The translations under genes and the position numbers were made by a program. The notes below the pieces were generated by a model, which worked only from the letters and a program-made list of their open reading frames with translations, made no database searches and had not been told where the DNA came from. DNA of 6,219 bases from Alphaproteobacteria bacterium (GTDB lineage: Bacteria; Pseudomonadota; Alphaproteobacteria; Thalassobaculales; Thalassobaculaceae), in NCBI GenBank assembly GCA_028822575.1, contig JAPKDN010000200.1:1-6219 (forward strand). The letters run 5' to 3'. Each line of letters begins with the position of its first letter. Positions within the stretch are counted from its first letter, which is position 1. Positions 1 to 6,219 of the stretch are shown in pieces.

Positions 1-907
1 CGCCATCGCCACCGTAAAGCGTATCGACACCACCAAACGCACCCGTGATACCACCGGACAGGAAGTCGTTGCCCGAACCACCTGTCAGCTGATCACTACC
101 GGTGCCACCGTAAAGGGTATCGGCCCCCGTGCCACCGTTCATGACGTCGTTACCGCCGCCACCATAGGTCAAGTCGTTACCGGCGCCGCCTAGAATGGTG
201 TCAACACCGACACCGCCTGAGATCGTGTCCGCTCCGCCGTTACCGTAGATCAGGTCAGATCCGGAACCAGCATTGAGCTGGTCATTACCGCCGCCACCGT
301 AGAGCGTGTCGGCGCCGCCACTACCAAACAATGAGTCATTGCCGAGGTTACCGAAAACCAGGTCGGCTCCGTCACCACCAGACATCGCGTCATTGCCCTG
401 ACCGCCGTAAAGCGAGTCGGCGCCGCCGCTACCGATGATCGTGTCGTTGCCGAGGTTGCCGTAAATCACGTCGGCGCCAGAGCCACCCGAGATCGCGTCA
501 TTGCCCGAGCCACCGAAAACAGTATCGGAGTCTTCCCCAGCACTGACCGCGTCGTTACCGAGGTTGCCGTAGAGAACATCGGCGCCGCTACCGCCAACGA
601 CGGTGTCATTGCCTTGCCCGCCGAACAGCACGTCGCCGCTGCCGCCACCTGTCAGGATATCATTGCCAAGGTTACCGTACAGTATGTCCGCGCTATCATT
701 ACCATCGATGGTATCCTGGCCTTGGCCGCCGAACACAGTGTCCGCGCCGCCAGCGGCGAGAATGGTGTCATTGCCGAGGTTACCGTAGACCAGATCCGCG
801 CCACCAAGGGCGCTGATGGTATCAGACCCCAAAAGGCCAGTGATGTCGTCGGCGTTGCCCGTGCCGGTTAGTGAATCGGAAGAAGTTGTTCCGGTGATTG
901 ATGCCAT
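1..907 (-). CDS. RTX hemolysin-type calcium-binding repeat protein, N-terminal part (C-terminus outside window)
   Basis: Seen: an unbroken frame of 302 codons from ATG at 907 to the left edge. After about 22 lead residues, nearly the whole protein is tandem glycine/aspartate nonapeptides of the GGxGxDxxx type (for example FGGQGNDTV, YGGGGNDVM), about 30 copies. There is no catalytic domain and no N-terminal signal peptide. One unit near residues 284-297 carries a 5-residue insertion. The start is supported by AGGATTGG at 923-916, 8 nt upstream of the ATG. Known for the family: each nonapeptide turn binds calcium in a parallel beta-roll that folds outside the cell, and secretion is usually by a type I system using an uncleaved C-terminal signal. 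That C-terminus lies outside the window, so secretion is inference and the role (adhesin, surface layer or enzyme with a C-terminal domain) cannot be decided. It is separated from gor by 229 bases and probably has its own promoter. Confidence 0.93.
   Translation of the reverse strand, partial: MASITGTTSSDSLTGTGNADDITGLLGSDTISALGGADLVYGNLGNDTILAAGGADTVFGGQGQDTIDGNDSADILYGNLGNDILTGGGSGDVLFGGQGNDTVVGGSGADVLYGNLGNDAVSAGEDSDTVFGGSGNDAISGGSGADVIYGNLGNDTIIGSGGADSLYGGQGNDAMSGGDGADLVFGNLGNDSLFGSGGADTLYGGGGNDQLNAGSGSDLIYGNGGADTISGGVGVDTILGGAGNDLTYGGGGNDVMNGGTGADTLYGGTGSDQLTGGSGNDFLSGGITGAFGGVDTLYGGDG
248..787 (-). repeat. Five tandem 108-bp (36-residue) super-repeats inside the RTX gene
   Basis: Residues 41-220 of the RTX protein divide exactly into five blocks of 36 residues, each made of four nonapeptides. 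Each block opens with (Y/F)GNLGND, then a second unit of mostly xxGGADxx type, a third usually starting (F/Y)GGQGND or GGSGND, and a fourth ending in SAD or GAD followed by two hydrophobic residues. Outside these blocks the nonapeptides follow one another without the 36-residue order. The DNA copies are similar but not identical. Confidence 0.9.
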
Positions 908-1136
908 CAATTTTTCCAATCCTAATTACTCAATTTTCGGCACATGCCTTTCATGTCGTAAACGAAATTAGCAAATTTTTTTAGACAAGCAACCTCCTTT
1001 CACTCATTTCGCAAACTTAATCTCCAAATAGAGCGTGGCCAATCAGTCGAAAAATACGTAAAATCGATAAACGGCTCCATGATAGACTCCCATAGAGCCT
1101 ATCCTCCGGCTCCTTCTGTCAACAACCACGCTAATG
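908..1136. other. AT-rich intergenic leader between gor and the RTX gene
   Basis: This gap holds no gene of normal size. It is clearly more AT-rich than its flanks, with an A7 run on the minus strand at 982-976, and probably contains the RTX promoter, though I could not pick a convincing -35/-10 pair. A full Shine-Dalgarno-like AAAGGAGG lies on the minus strand at 1000-993, far from the RTX start. A weak hairpin just after gor (GAGCC/GGCTC around 1097-1114, 8-nt loop) lacks a T-run and is not a convincing terminator. Confidence 0.5.
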
Positions 1137-2516
1137 CTATTTCGCAGTCTTGACCTGGTCAGGATCGGCACGCTTTTCGCGCATCGTCACAAACTCTTCT
1201 GCAGCAGTTGGATGTATACCAACCGTGGCATCGAAGTCCGCCTTGGTCGCCTTCATCTTCACGGCTATCCCTATACCTTGGATGATTTCGGCCGCGTCGA
1301 CACCTACCATATGCGCACCTACAACCCGCTGGGTCTCTCGGTCGACGATTAGTTTTTGCATGCCACGTTCTGTATTCTCCGTAAGCGTATATTTCATTGG
1401 CCGGAATCCCGCGACGTAGACGTCTATTTCACCGTATTTTTCGCGCGCCTCGTGTTCCGGCAACCCAACTGAGCCAATTGGTGGCTGGCTAAAAACCGCG
1501 CTTGGCACATCATCGTGATCCGCCGACATCGGGTTGTTATTATAGATCGTTTCCGCGAAAGCCCGGCCTTCGGCGATAGCGACGGGTGTAAGATTTATTC
1601 GGTCCGTCACATCACCAACCGCATAGATGCTTGGCACGCTGGACTGGCCCCACTCGTTCACCTTAATGGCGCCATTACCGCTCAACGCGACACCGGCGTC
1701 CTCTAGCCCTAGCCCCTTTATGTTCGGCCCTCTGCCGATCGCATACATAATCTGTTCGGCGTCGATGACGGAGCCATCGTTCATATGAACCCGAACCCCC
1801 AAAGCGGTCTTTTCGATCCGGTCCGGCAAGGTCTTGGCGACTATGTTAATGCCTTTCTTCGCCATCTCGTCAGTCAAGGTGTCACGCACATCTTCATCGA
1901 AACCGCGTAACACCTTGTCAGCGCGAAAAACGAGATCAACCTCTGACCCATAGCCATTATAAATTCCAGCAAACTCGACCGCAATGTAGCCGGACCCCAC
2001 CACGACGATCCGCCTTGGACGGACGCGTAAATCCAGCGCCTCATTCGAAGAGATCGCATGCTCTATTCCCGGAACGTCCGGCATGGTCGGCCAGCCGCCA
2101 ACCGCTATCAGGATGCGCTCCGCCGTCAGCCTCTTGTCCCCAACCGCGACCGTGTGCGCGCCGACCACCGTACCGCGACCGTGGAATCGGTCGGCATGCG
2201 CGTCCTCCAACAATTTGACATAGATGCCGTGGAGGCGGTCCAGCTCTTTGTTCTTTGCGTCGATCAGGGCTTCCCAATCATGGTTTAGTCCAACAATTTT
2301 CCAGCCATATCCTGCGGCGTCCTCGATCTCCTTGGGTACATGGCTCCCATAAACCAGCAATTTTTTAGGTACACATCCGCGAAGCACACATGTTCCACCT
2401 TCACGCACTTCTTCGATCACGGCAACTTTGGCACCAAAGGCACCCGCCATCCGAGAGGCCCGAACGCCGCCGGAGCCAGCGCCTATGGTTATCAAGTCGT
2501 AGTCGTAGCTCACCAT
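1137..2516 (-). CDS. gor: Glutathione-disulfide reductase
   Basis: Function (family knowledge): a cytoplasmic FAD homodimer that reduces glutathione disulfide with NADPH, keeping the thiol pool reduced. Seen in the 459-residue protein, a normal full length: FAD-binding GAGSGG at residues 12-17; the redox-active disulfide in GGTCVLRGCVPKK with Cys43 and Cys48; the second nucleotide fold GSGYIAVE at 174-181; Arg198 and Arg204 in FRADKVLR, the two arginines that select NADPH over NADH in this family; the second FAD contact YAVGD at 298-302; and the C-terminal catalytic HPTAAEE with His435 and Glu440. These features separate it from lipoamide dehydrogenase and mercuric reductase. The start is ATG 2516 with AGGG at 2528-2525, 8 nt upstream; the stop is TAG. 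The gene is intact although the upstream genes on the same strand are decayed, so it must be expressed independently of them or by a surviving upstream promoter. Confidence 0.96.
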   Translation of the reverse strand: MVSYDYDLITIGAGSGGVRASRMAGAFGAKVAVIEEVREGGTCVLRGCVPKKLLVYGSHVPKEIEDAAGYGWKIVGLNHDWEALIDAKNKELDRLHGIYVKLLEDAHADRFHGRGTVVGAHTVAVGDKRLTAERILIAVGGWPTMPDVPGIEHAISSNEALDLRVRPRRIVVVGSGYIAVEFAGIYNGYGSEVDLVFRADKVLRGFDEDVRDTLTDEMAKKGINIVAKTLPDRIEKTALGVRVHMNDGSVIDAEQIMYAIGRGPNIKGLGLEDAGVALSGNGAIKVNEWGQSSVPSIYAVGDVTDRINLTPVAIAEGRAFAETIYNNNPMSADHDDVPSAVFSQPPIGSVGLPEHEAREKYGEIDVYVAGFRPMKYTLTENTERGMQKLIVDRETQRVVGAHMVGVDAAEIIQGIGIAVKMKATKADFDATVGIHPTAAEEFVTMREKRADPDQVKTAK

Positions 2517-2566
2517 TCACAGAACCCTAGATATCAACCCATTGGCACGTTCGCTTTACGTCTGAT

Positions 2567-2612
2567 TAACATGCGAGCGAGCAGGAGACCAAGCCTCCTC
2601 GCTCGCATGTTA
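2567..2612. terminator. Strong hairpin: 15-bp perfect inverted repeat between the dehydrogenase pseudogene and gor
   Basis: The left arm TAACATGCGAGCGAG (2567-2581) is perfectly complementary to the right arm CTCGCTCGCATGTTA (2598-2612). Past one C/C mismatch, a further AGG/CCT pairing closes an 8-nt loop. It lies 51 bases upstream of gor and just past the end of the pseudogene frame, where a terminator of the former operon would sit. Neither side has a clear T-run, so it may instead be a Rho-assisted terminator, a 5'-UTR structure of gor, a regulator-binding palindrome or a dispersed palindromic element. The structure is certain; the role is not. Confidence 0.5.
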
Positions 2613-2623
2613 TCCAGCCCCCA

Positions 2624-3953
2624 TCAATACCGAGCCATCCTCGGGTTAACGCGATCTTGGCTGCAGCCGTCGAGACCGCACAGCAGGATGTATTTCATCT
2701 CGGTATACTCACCCATTACGTACTGCGATCCCTCGCGGCCCAGTTTTAACTCCTTTATGACGCCAAATGGAGTGACCTTAGTCGAAAAGACACCTTCATT
2801 CACAGCAACCATGTCGTATTCCAACACTTCGGCCTCCCGCCAGGCCCGACCCAGGTCCTTGGCACAGACTTAGGAGGTGAGGCCAAACTCCGAATCATTC
2901 GCCATATTGATCAAATATGCTTTGCCCTTGAACCGGAACAACGGCTCGACTGGTCCAAAAGTCTCTTCCTCGAAGATCGCCATATCGCGAGCCGCGTCGG
3001 ACAGAACCGTCGGGGCATAGAAAAGCTTCCAGCGCCGTGTCGAACCCTGCCGGTGGCCACCTTTGCGCCCTTGACGATCGGCGTCCTGCAGACGCTCTTC
3101 CGCCTTGTCGTGGGCTGAAGCCTTGGCCATTGGGCCGATAACAATTCCTTTATCAAAACTATTGCCAATCGGCGTCACGGCGGTCACGGCGGTGAACTTC
3201 CTAGCAAACTCGTCATAAACGCCGTCTTGCATGAAAACCTGTTAGCAGAGACAACAGGTCTGGCCGACGTTTATAACTTACAAATGAACGCTACTTTGAC
3301 CACCCGGGCGATATCAACATCGTCGAAAACGATCAGGGGAGCATTGCCGCCAAGCTGAAAAGCACCTTCTTCACCGTGCTCTCACATTGCTGCATCAGCA
3401 TCTTGCTGATCCCGGTCGAACCGGTAAACATAACCTTGCGGACGATCCGGCTCTCGGTCAACTCTAGTCTAATCTCGCCTGATTTCGAATCGGCGATGAC
3501 GTTGAACACACCTGCGGGAGCGCCTGCCCGGGCCGCCAGCTCACCCATCACAAGCTCGGGAAATGGCGTCAATTTAGCTGTCTTGATAATGATCAGACAT
3601 CCCGCCGCCAGCGGCGGCGCAGCCTTGCGTGTGATCATCGCGTTCGGAATATTCCAAGGTGTGATAGCGGCAAGGTCGTCCTTGTGCTCCCTCATCAATT
3701 CTTACCACCAGCGCAGGGGCCAGCCACGCTCTTTAGCGGTCTTCGCCCGCCATGCCAGCCACGCCGCCTCGGCACGCTCTCGCACTTTACGCGTCTCGGC
3801 ACCGCCCATATCCGGAACCGTCCCGATGACCTTGACCGGCGCTGGATCAGAAAGAGAGACCACTCCGCCGCTGTCCCCATCAACCCACTCTCCGTTGACA
3901 TAGGCTTGTTAGCGAAAAAGCGCGGGGTACCAGAGCCTGGAGGCAAGATCCAT
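2624..3953 (-). pseudogene. gabD: Decayed succinate-semialdehyde dehydrogenase-type aldehyde dehydrogenase
   Basis: The intact enzyme would oxidise succinate semialdehyde (or a similar aldehyde) to the acid with NAD(P)+. Pieces in family order: ATG 3953 with LFR-stop-QAYVNGEWVDGDSG; VIGTVPDMGGAETRK; AWRAKTAKER; LMREHKDDLA; AITPWNIPNAMITRKAAPPLAAGC; FTGSTG; LGGNAPLIVFDD; catalytic GQTC at 3265-3254; QDGVYDEFARK; EETFGPVEPLFRF; VNEGVFSTKVTPFG; LGREGSQY; EYTEMKYILL. Lesions: TAA at 3911-3909 (where E. coli GabD has Gln), TAA at 3704-3702, an in-frame loss of about 60 residues between DDLA and AITPWN, a frameshift just before LGGNAP with the catalytic Glu of ELGG read as Gln, several shifts around the catalytic Cys, TAA at 3273-3271, a locally shifted stretch at about 3030-3110, TAA at 2872-2870, and a lost terminal stop so that the frame runs on from about 2672 to 2624. 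The comparison to GabD is from memory of the E. coli protein. Assignment to the family is firm; the substrate is not. Confidence 0.9.
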
Positions 3954-4087
3954 GACGAACTCATAGCGTTGTCCCGGCACATAGGGATACATAAGGGCCG
4001 CGCGATGAATTTCAGGATAGGTCTTCATGGACTCGCCGCGCGACATATTTGAAAAGGGCCTGCGATGATTATATAAAACCGGCTCTC

Positions 4088-5464
4088 TCAAATTCTTTCC
4101 AACTGGTCTCCCCAATACGGGTCCCAGAGAAACCGTTTCTTTAACTTCCCGAACGCCTAGCGCGGCATTCCAGCACGGAAGTCAAAGCTTCTTGGGCATT
4201 TATTAGGCGATGAAGCGTTCGCGGCACCAAGCGATCAACATCTTCTCGTAGACTTCTTAATCAGGTAGCAGTTGTACCGCCGCCTTGACCCGCTCGCCCC
4301 ATTCCACGTCATGCACATCGAACACCGTGCAATCGGCGAGCGCTGGAGCTGATCATGTCGGTCTCTCGATCGCAGAGAAAAACATACCCTTCCTCATCAA
4401 CCCAGCCGACGTCGTCGACCGTGAAACGGCCGTCGGACAATTAACTTTCGGAGGCCTTTTCGGGCGCATTGTGATAGGTGGGAGGCGGTGGGCCAGTACA
4501 GCAAAAAGTAAAACGCGCCTACCTCGCCGGGCGGCAGATCCAAGCCGTTCTCGTCCACGGCCGTGACGTAGATCCCTTCTGGGATGTCCTAATCCTGCCA
4601 GGCTTCTTAAGCCATATCTAGCTGGCCGCGATCACGGGCCCAGCCCCTTCGCTCGACGCAAAATACTCTATGATCGCGGGTCTAAACCAGTCGATCATTC
4701 CCCGCTTAACCCAAGCGGGGCACGGCGCGGCACCATGGAAAACCTGGGAAAGGGACGAGAGGTCATAGGCCTTCTTTGTCACCCTTTCCTTTCTCAGCAA
4801 CCGGATCATCTGGGCGGGCACAATGTCGGTGATGTTGATACTATGGAGTTAAACGTCAGCAAGAAACCCTTCGGCATCAAATTTCAGCTGCGCGAAGATC
4901 GCCTGGCCGCGGGCTAACGCGAACAGAATGCAGGCGATCATGGCGGCGTGATAAATCGGTGTGGCCACTAGGTGGTAGCCAAGTCCATCAAAATCCAAAT
5001 CGACCGCATTTCTCACCAATTTTCAACGACCGCGCTAGCTGAAATCTGCACCTCGGACCTAACGAAAGCGTGTTAAACGGTTCCACCAAAGATTGCGCGT
5101 CACGCCAATCTTCGAACGTATCGTCGAAAGTCAATACTTTGGTCACTCCTGCCTCGGCCACCGTCTGTCACAAGATATTAAGTGATCTTCGGCACGGTGC
5201 GATGCCCATTAGTCGGCACGGTCATCACGCCCGCGCGCACGCAACCGGCTATCACCTCGATAAATTGTGGAGCATTATCGGCCATCGCCGCTATCCGATC
5301 ATCCGACCCGAGCTGGGCGGCGGCAAGACCGTTGGCGATTCTTGCAACCCTGTCCACGAAAGCGCGCAAGCTTATTAATCCATCCAGCCACACAAGTGCC
5401 GGTTCGGACTCATGGCCGGGTGTACGCGGGAAATATGGGATCAGGGTTATTTTTTAGTCTCCAT
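4088..5464 (-). pseudogene. Decayed AMP-forming acyl-CoA synthetase (acyl-CoA ligase)
   Basis: The intact enzyme would activate a carboxylic acid to its CoA thioester through an acyl-adenylate. Pieces in family order: LIPYFPRTPGHESEPALVWL; RVARIANGLAA; DDRIAAMADNAPQFIEVIAG; FEDWRDA; DGLGYHLVATPIYHAA; YDLSSLSQVFHGAAPCP; EYFASSEGAG (adenylate motif A5); DENGLDLPPGEVG; YHNAPEKA; DGRFTVDDVGWVDEEGYVF (A8); VEWGERVKAAVQLLPD; KCPRSFDF; GKLKKRFLWDPYWGDQLERI, which carries the A10 lysine, ending at TGA 4090-4088. Lesions: the start frame is broken in an A6 run; TAA 5180-5178; the phosphate-binding loop (SGTTGxPKG) is gone from about 5011-5060; TAA 4851-4849; TAG 4620-4618; further stops and shifts; and a loss of about 20 residues after DRETDMIS. 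The ancestral start is ATG 5464, with AGAAGG at 5479-5474. The substrate cannot be told. The decayed dehydrogenase follows on the same strand after 134 bases. Confidence 0.88.
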
Positions 5465-5597
5465 CTAGGCCAACCTTCTGCCATAAGCAGGCCTTCGCCC
5501 GGCACCGCGCCGCTTGATCGACATCCGCGAGCCCTAAAGCCGCCATCATCGACGATCGCTCTGCCCATGCCTTGCCATCGATTGGTCCATAATTCAA
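5454..5597 (-). pseudogene. Possible C-terminal remnant of a third gene of the decayed operon (unrecognised)
   Basis: A minus-strand frame, open from about 5687, ends at TAA 5456-5454. From TTG 5597 it encodes 47 residues including NYGPIDGKAWAERSS, MMAALGLADVDQAARCRAK and LWQKVGLDGD. Its last 11 bases overlap the ancestral ATG of the acyl-CoA synthetase, a tail-to-head overlap typical of co-translated genes in an operon. There is no ATG or GTG start, and upstream of 5597 the frame only shadows the DUF2459 gene. I do not recognise a family. It may be the truncated end of a former upstream gene, or simply a chance open frame. Confidence 0.33.
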
Positions 5598-6219
5598 TGC
5601 ACCGCGCCAGCCTGCTATTTTTTTCGTTCGTGCTTTGCCTGTGCGCGACGGCGCCAGGCTGGGCGGCGAATAGATCGGTTTATCTAGTCAATATAGGCTG
5701 GCATGTCGACATCGTGGTTCCAGTCGACGCGGCGTTGCGACGCGCCATGCCCGAGATCGCGCGGTTTCCCAACGTGACCTTCATCGCGATCGGCTGGGGT
5801 GACAGAGAATTTTATCAAGCCAAGGATCCTGGACCTTTCATCGCAATGAAAGCGGCGCTATTGCCAACAAATGCCGTCGTGCATCTCAATGGATTTTCTC
5901 GGCCCGTAGCGGAAGAGTTCGCCCGTTTGGAAGTTCTTGAGTTTATGCTTTCCGACGAAGAATTCGCCGCCTTGTTCGGTCATATTCACGCCACTTTCCA
6001 GCGTGGTGGCGACAATGGCGCGAGCGAACCGCTAGGACAGGGCCTGTTCGGAGCCTCCAGCCAATTTTATAAAGCTACCGGCGAATTTCACATGATGCGA
6101 ACCTGTAATACCTGGGCGGCCGAGGCCCTAGCCGCCGCAGGCCTGGATCTAGACCCCAAAAGCATCATTACCGCCAGCGGCCTTATGCAAGCGGCGCGCG
6201 CCGCGATTGAGAAAAGACC
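5597..6219 (+). CDS. DUF2459 / TIGR02117-type secreted protein, 3' end cut by window
   Basis: Seen: an open frame of 207 codons from ATG 5597 to the right edge with no stop. Residues 1-24 form a clear signal peptide: a positively charged start (MHR), a hydrophobic core (LLFFSFVLCLC) and an Ala-rich cleavage region near GWAA. The protein is therefore probably exported to the periplasm. Recognisable family blocks are GWHVDIVVP (34-42), GWGDREFY (66-73), LNGFSRP (97-103) and CNTWAAEALAAAGL (170-183). Known: this is a conserved family without an established biochemical function; the invariant CNTW and GWH segments suggest a possible hydrolase-like site, which is inference. Only a few residues are probably missing. 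The start has no good Shine-Dalgarno sequence, and ATG 5567 in frame would add ten residues before the signal peptide; 5597 gives the better signal sequence. It is divergent from the decayed operon, and its upstream region lies within decayed sequence. Confidence 0.85.
   Translation, partial: MHRASLLFFSFVLCLCATAPGWAANRSVYLVNIGWHVDIVVPVDAALRRAMPEIARFPNVTFIAIGWGDREFYQAKDPGPFIAMKAALLPTNAVVHLNGFSRPVAEEFARLEVLEFMLSDEEFAALFGHIHATFQRGGDNGASEPLGQGLFGASSQFYKATGEFHMMRTCNTWAAEALAAAGLDLDPKSIITASGLMQAARAAIEKR

Noticed and set aside
603..871. Plus-strand open frames at 603-788 and 614-871 opposite the RTX gene
   Set aside because: They are low-complexity mirror images of the glycine/aspartate repeats and have no independent protein character.
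1..907. CRISPR-like or tandem DNA array suggested by regular motifs such as gccgaggttgccgta
   Set aside because: The period is a multiple of three, no unique spacers are present, and the frame is fully open, so this is coding repeat in an RTX protein.
1090..1120. Rho-independent terminator after gor
   Set aside because: The stem is only five pairs with a large loop and is not followed by a T-run on the transcribed strand.
2340..2873. Plus-strand open frame of 177 codons
   Set aside because: It runs antisense through the start of gor, the hairpin and the end of the dehydrogenase pseudogene, and its translation has no recognisable domain.
2827..3698. Programmed frameshifting in the dehydrogenase to produce a full enzyme
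   Set aside because: There are several independent shifts, stops and a missing 60-residue segment; no single slip site with a stimulating structure could restore it.
3376..4052. Long plus-strand frames of 175 and 122 codons
   Set aside because: They are antisense to the decayed dehydrogenase, whose minus-strand pieces match a known family in order.
2624..5464. Recoding of TAA as a sense codon, because several stops in the dehydrogenase frame are TAA at otherwise conserved places
   Set aside because: TAG stops, base-level frameshifts and internal deletions occur in the same genes, so ordinary decay explains the stops.

Overview
The window looks like chromosomal DNA from a Gram-negative alphaproteobacterium, possibly Sphingomonadales. 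The support is the alphaproteobacterial style of the glutathione reductase, the repeat-only RTX protein and the DUF2459 protein. The order-level call is inference from protein flavour, not a database result.

Layout: everything except the last gene is on the minus strand. Positions 1-907 hold the N-terminal 302 residues of an RTX (hemolysin-type calcium-binding) repeat protein that runs off the left edge. Positions 908-1136 are an AT-rich leader. Positions 1137-2516 hold an intact glutathione reductase (gor). Positions 2567-2612 hold a strong 15-bp perfect hairpin. Positions 2624-3953 are a badly decayed succinate-semialdehyde-type aldehyde dehydrogenase (gabD-like). Positions 4088-5464 are a similarly decayed AMP-forming acyl-CoA synthetase. 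A possible remnant of a third gene of the same dead operon lies at 5454-5597. From 5597 to the right edge, on the plus strand, is an apparently intact secreted DUF2459 (TIGR02117-type) protein, cut by the window end.

The main story is a roughly 3-kb block of decaying metabolic genes between two healthy genes. Reading all frames of the minus strand rebuilds the two enzymes almost end to end, so many small broken reading frames are pieces of just two former genes. The lesions are nonsense codons, single-base shifts, internal deletions that remove catalytic segments, and a lost terminal stop codon. Together they rule out a simple sequencing slip or programmed frameshift. Inference: a small acyl-CoA / semialdehyde catabolic operon lost its function and is eroding.

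I found no convincing new system, CRISPR array, RNA gene or transposase. The items most worth checking are the 36-residue super-repeat of the RTX protein, the hairpin before gor, and the extent and cause of the pseudogene block.
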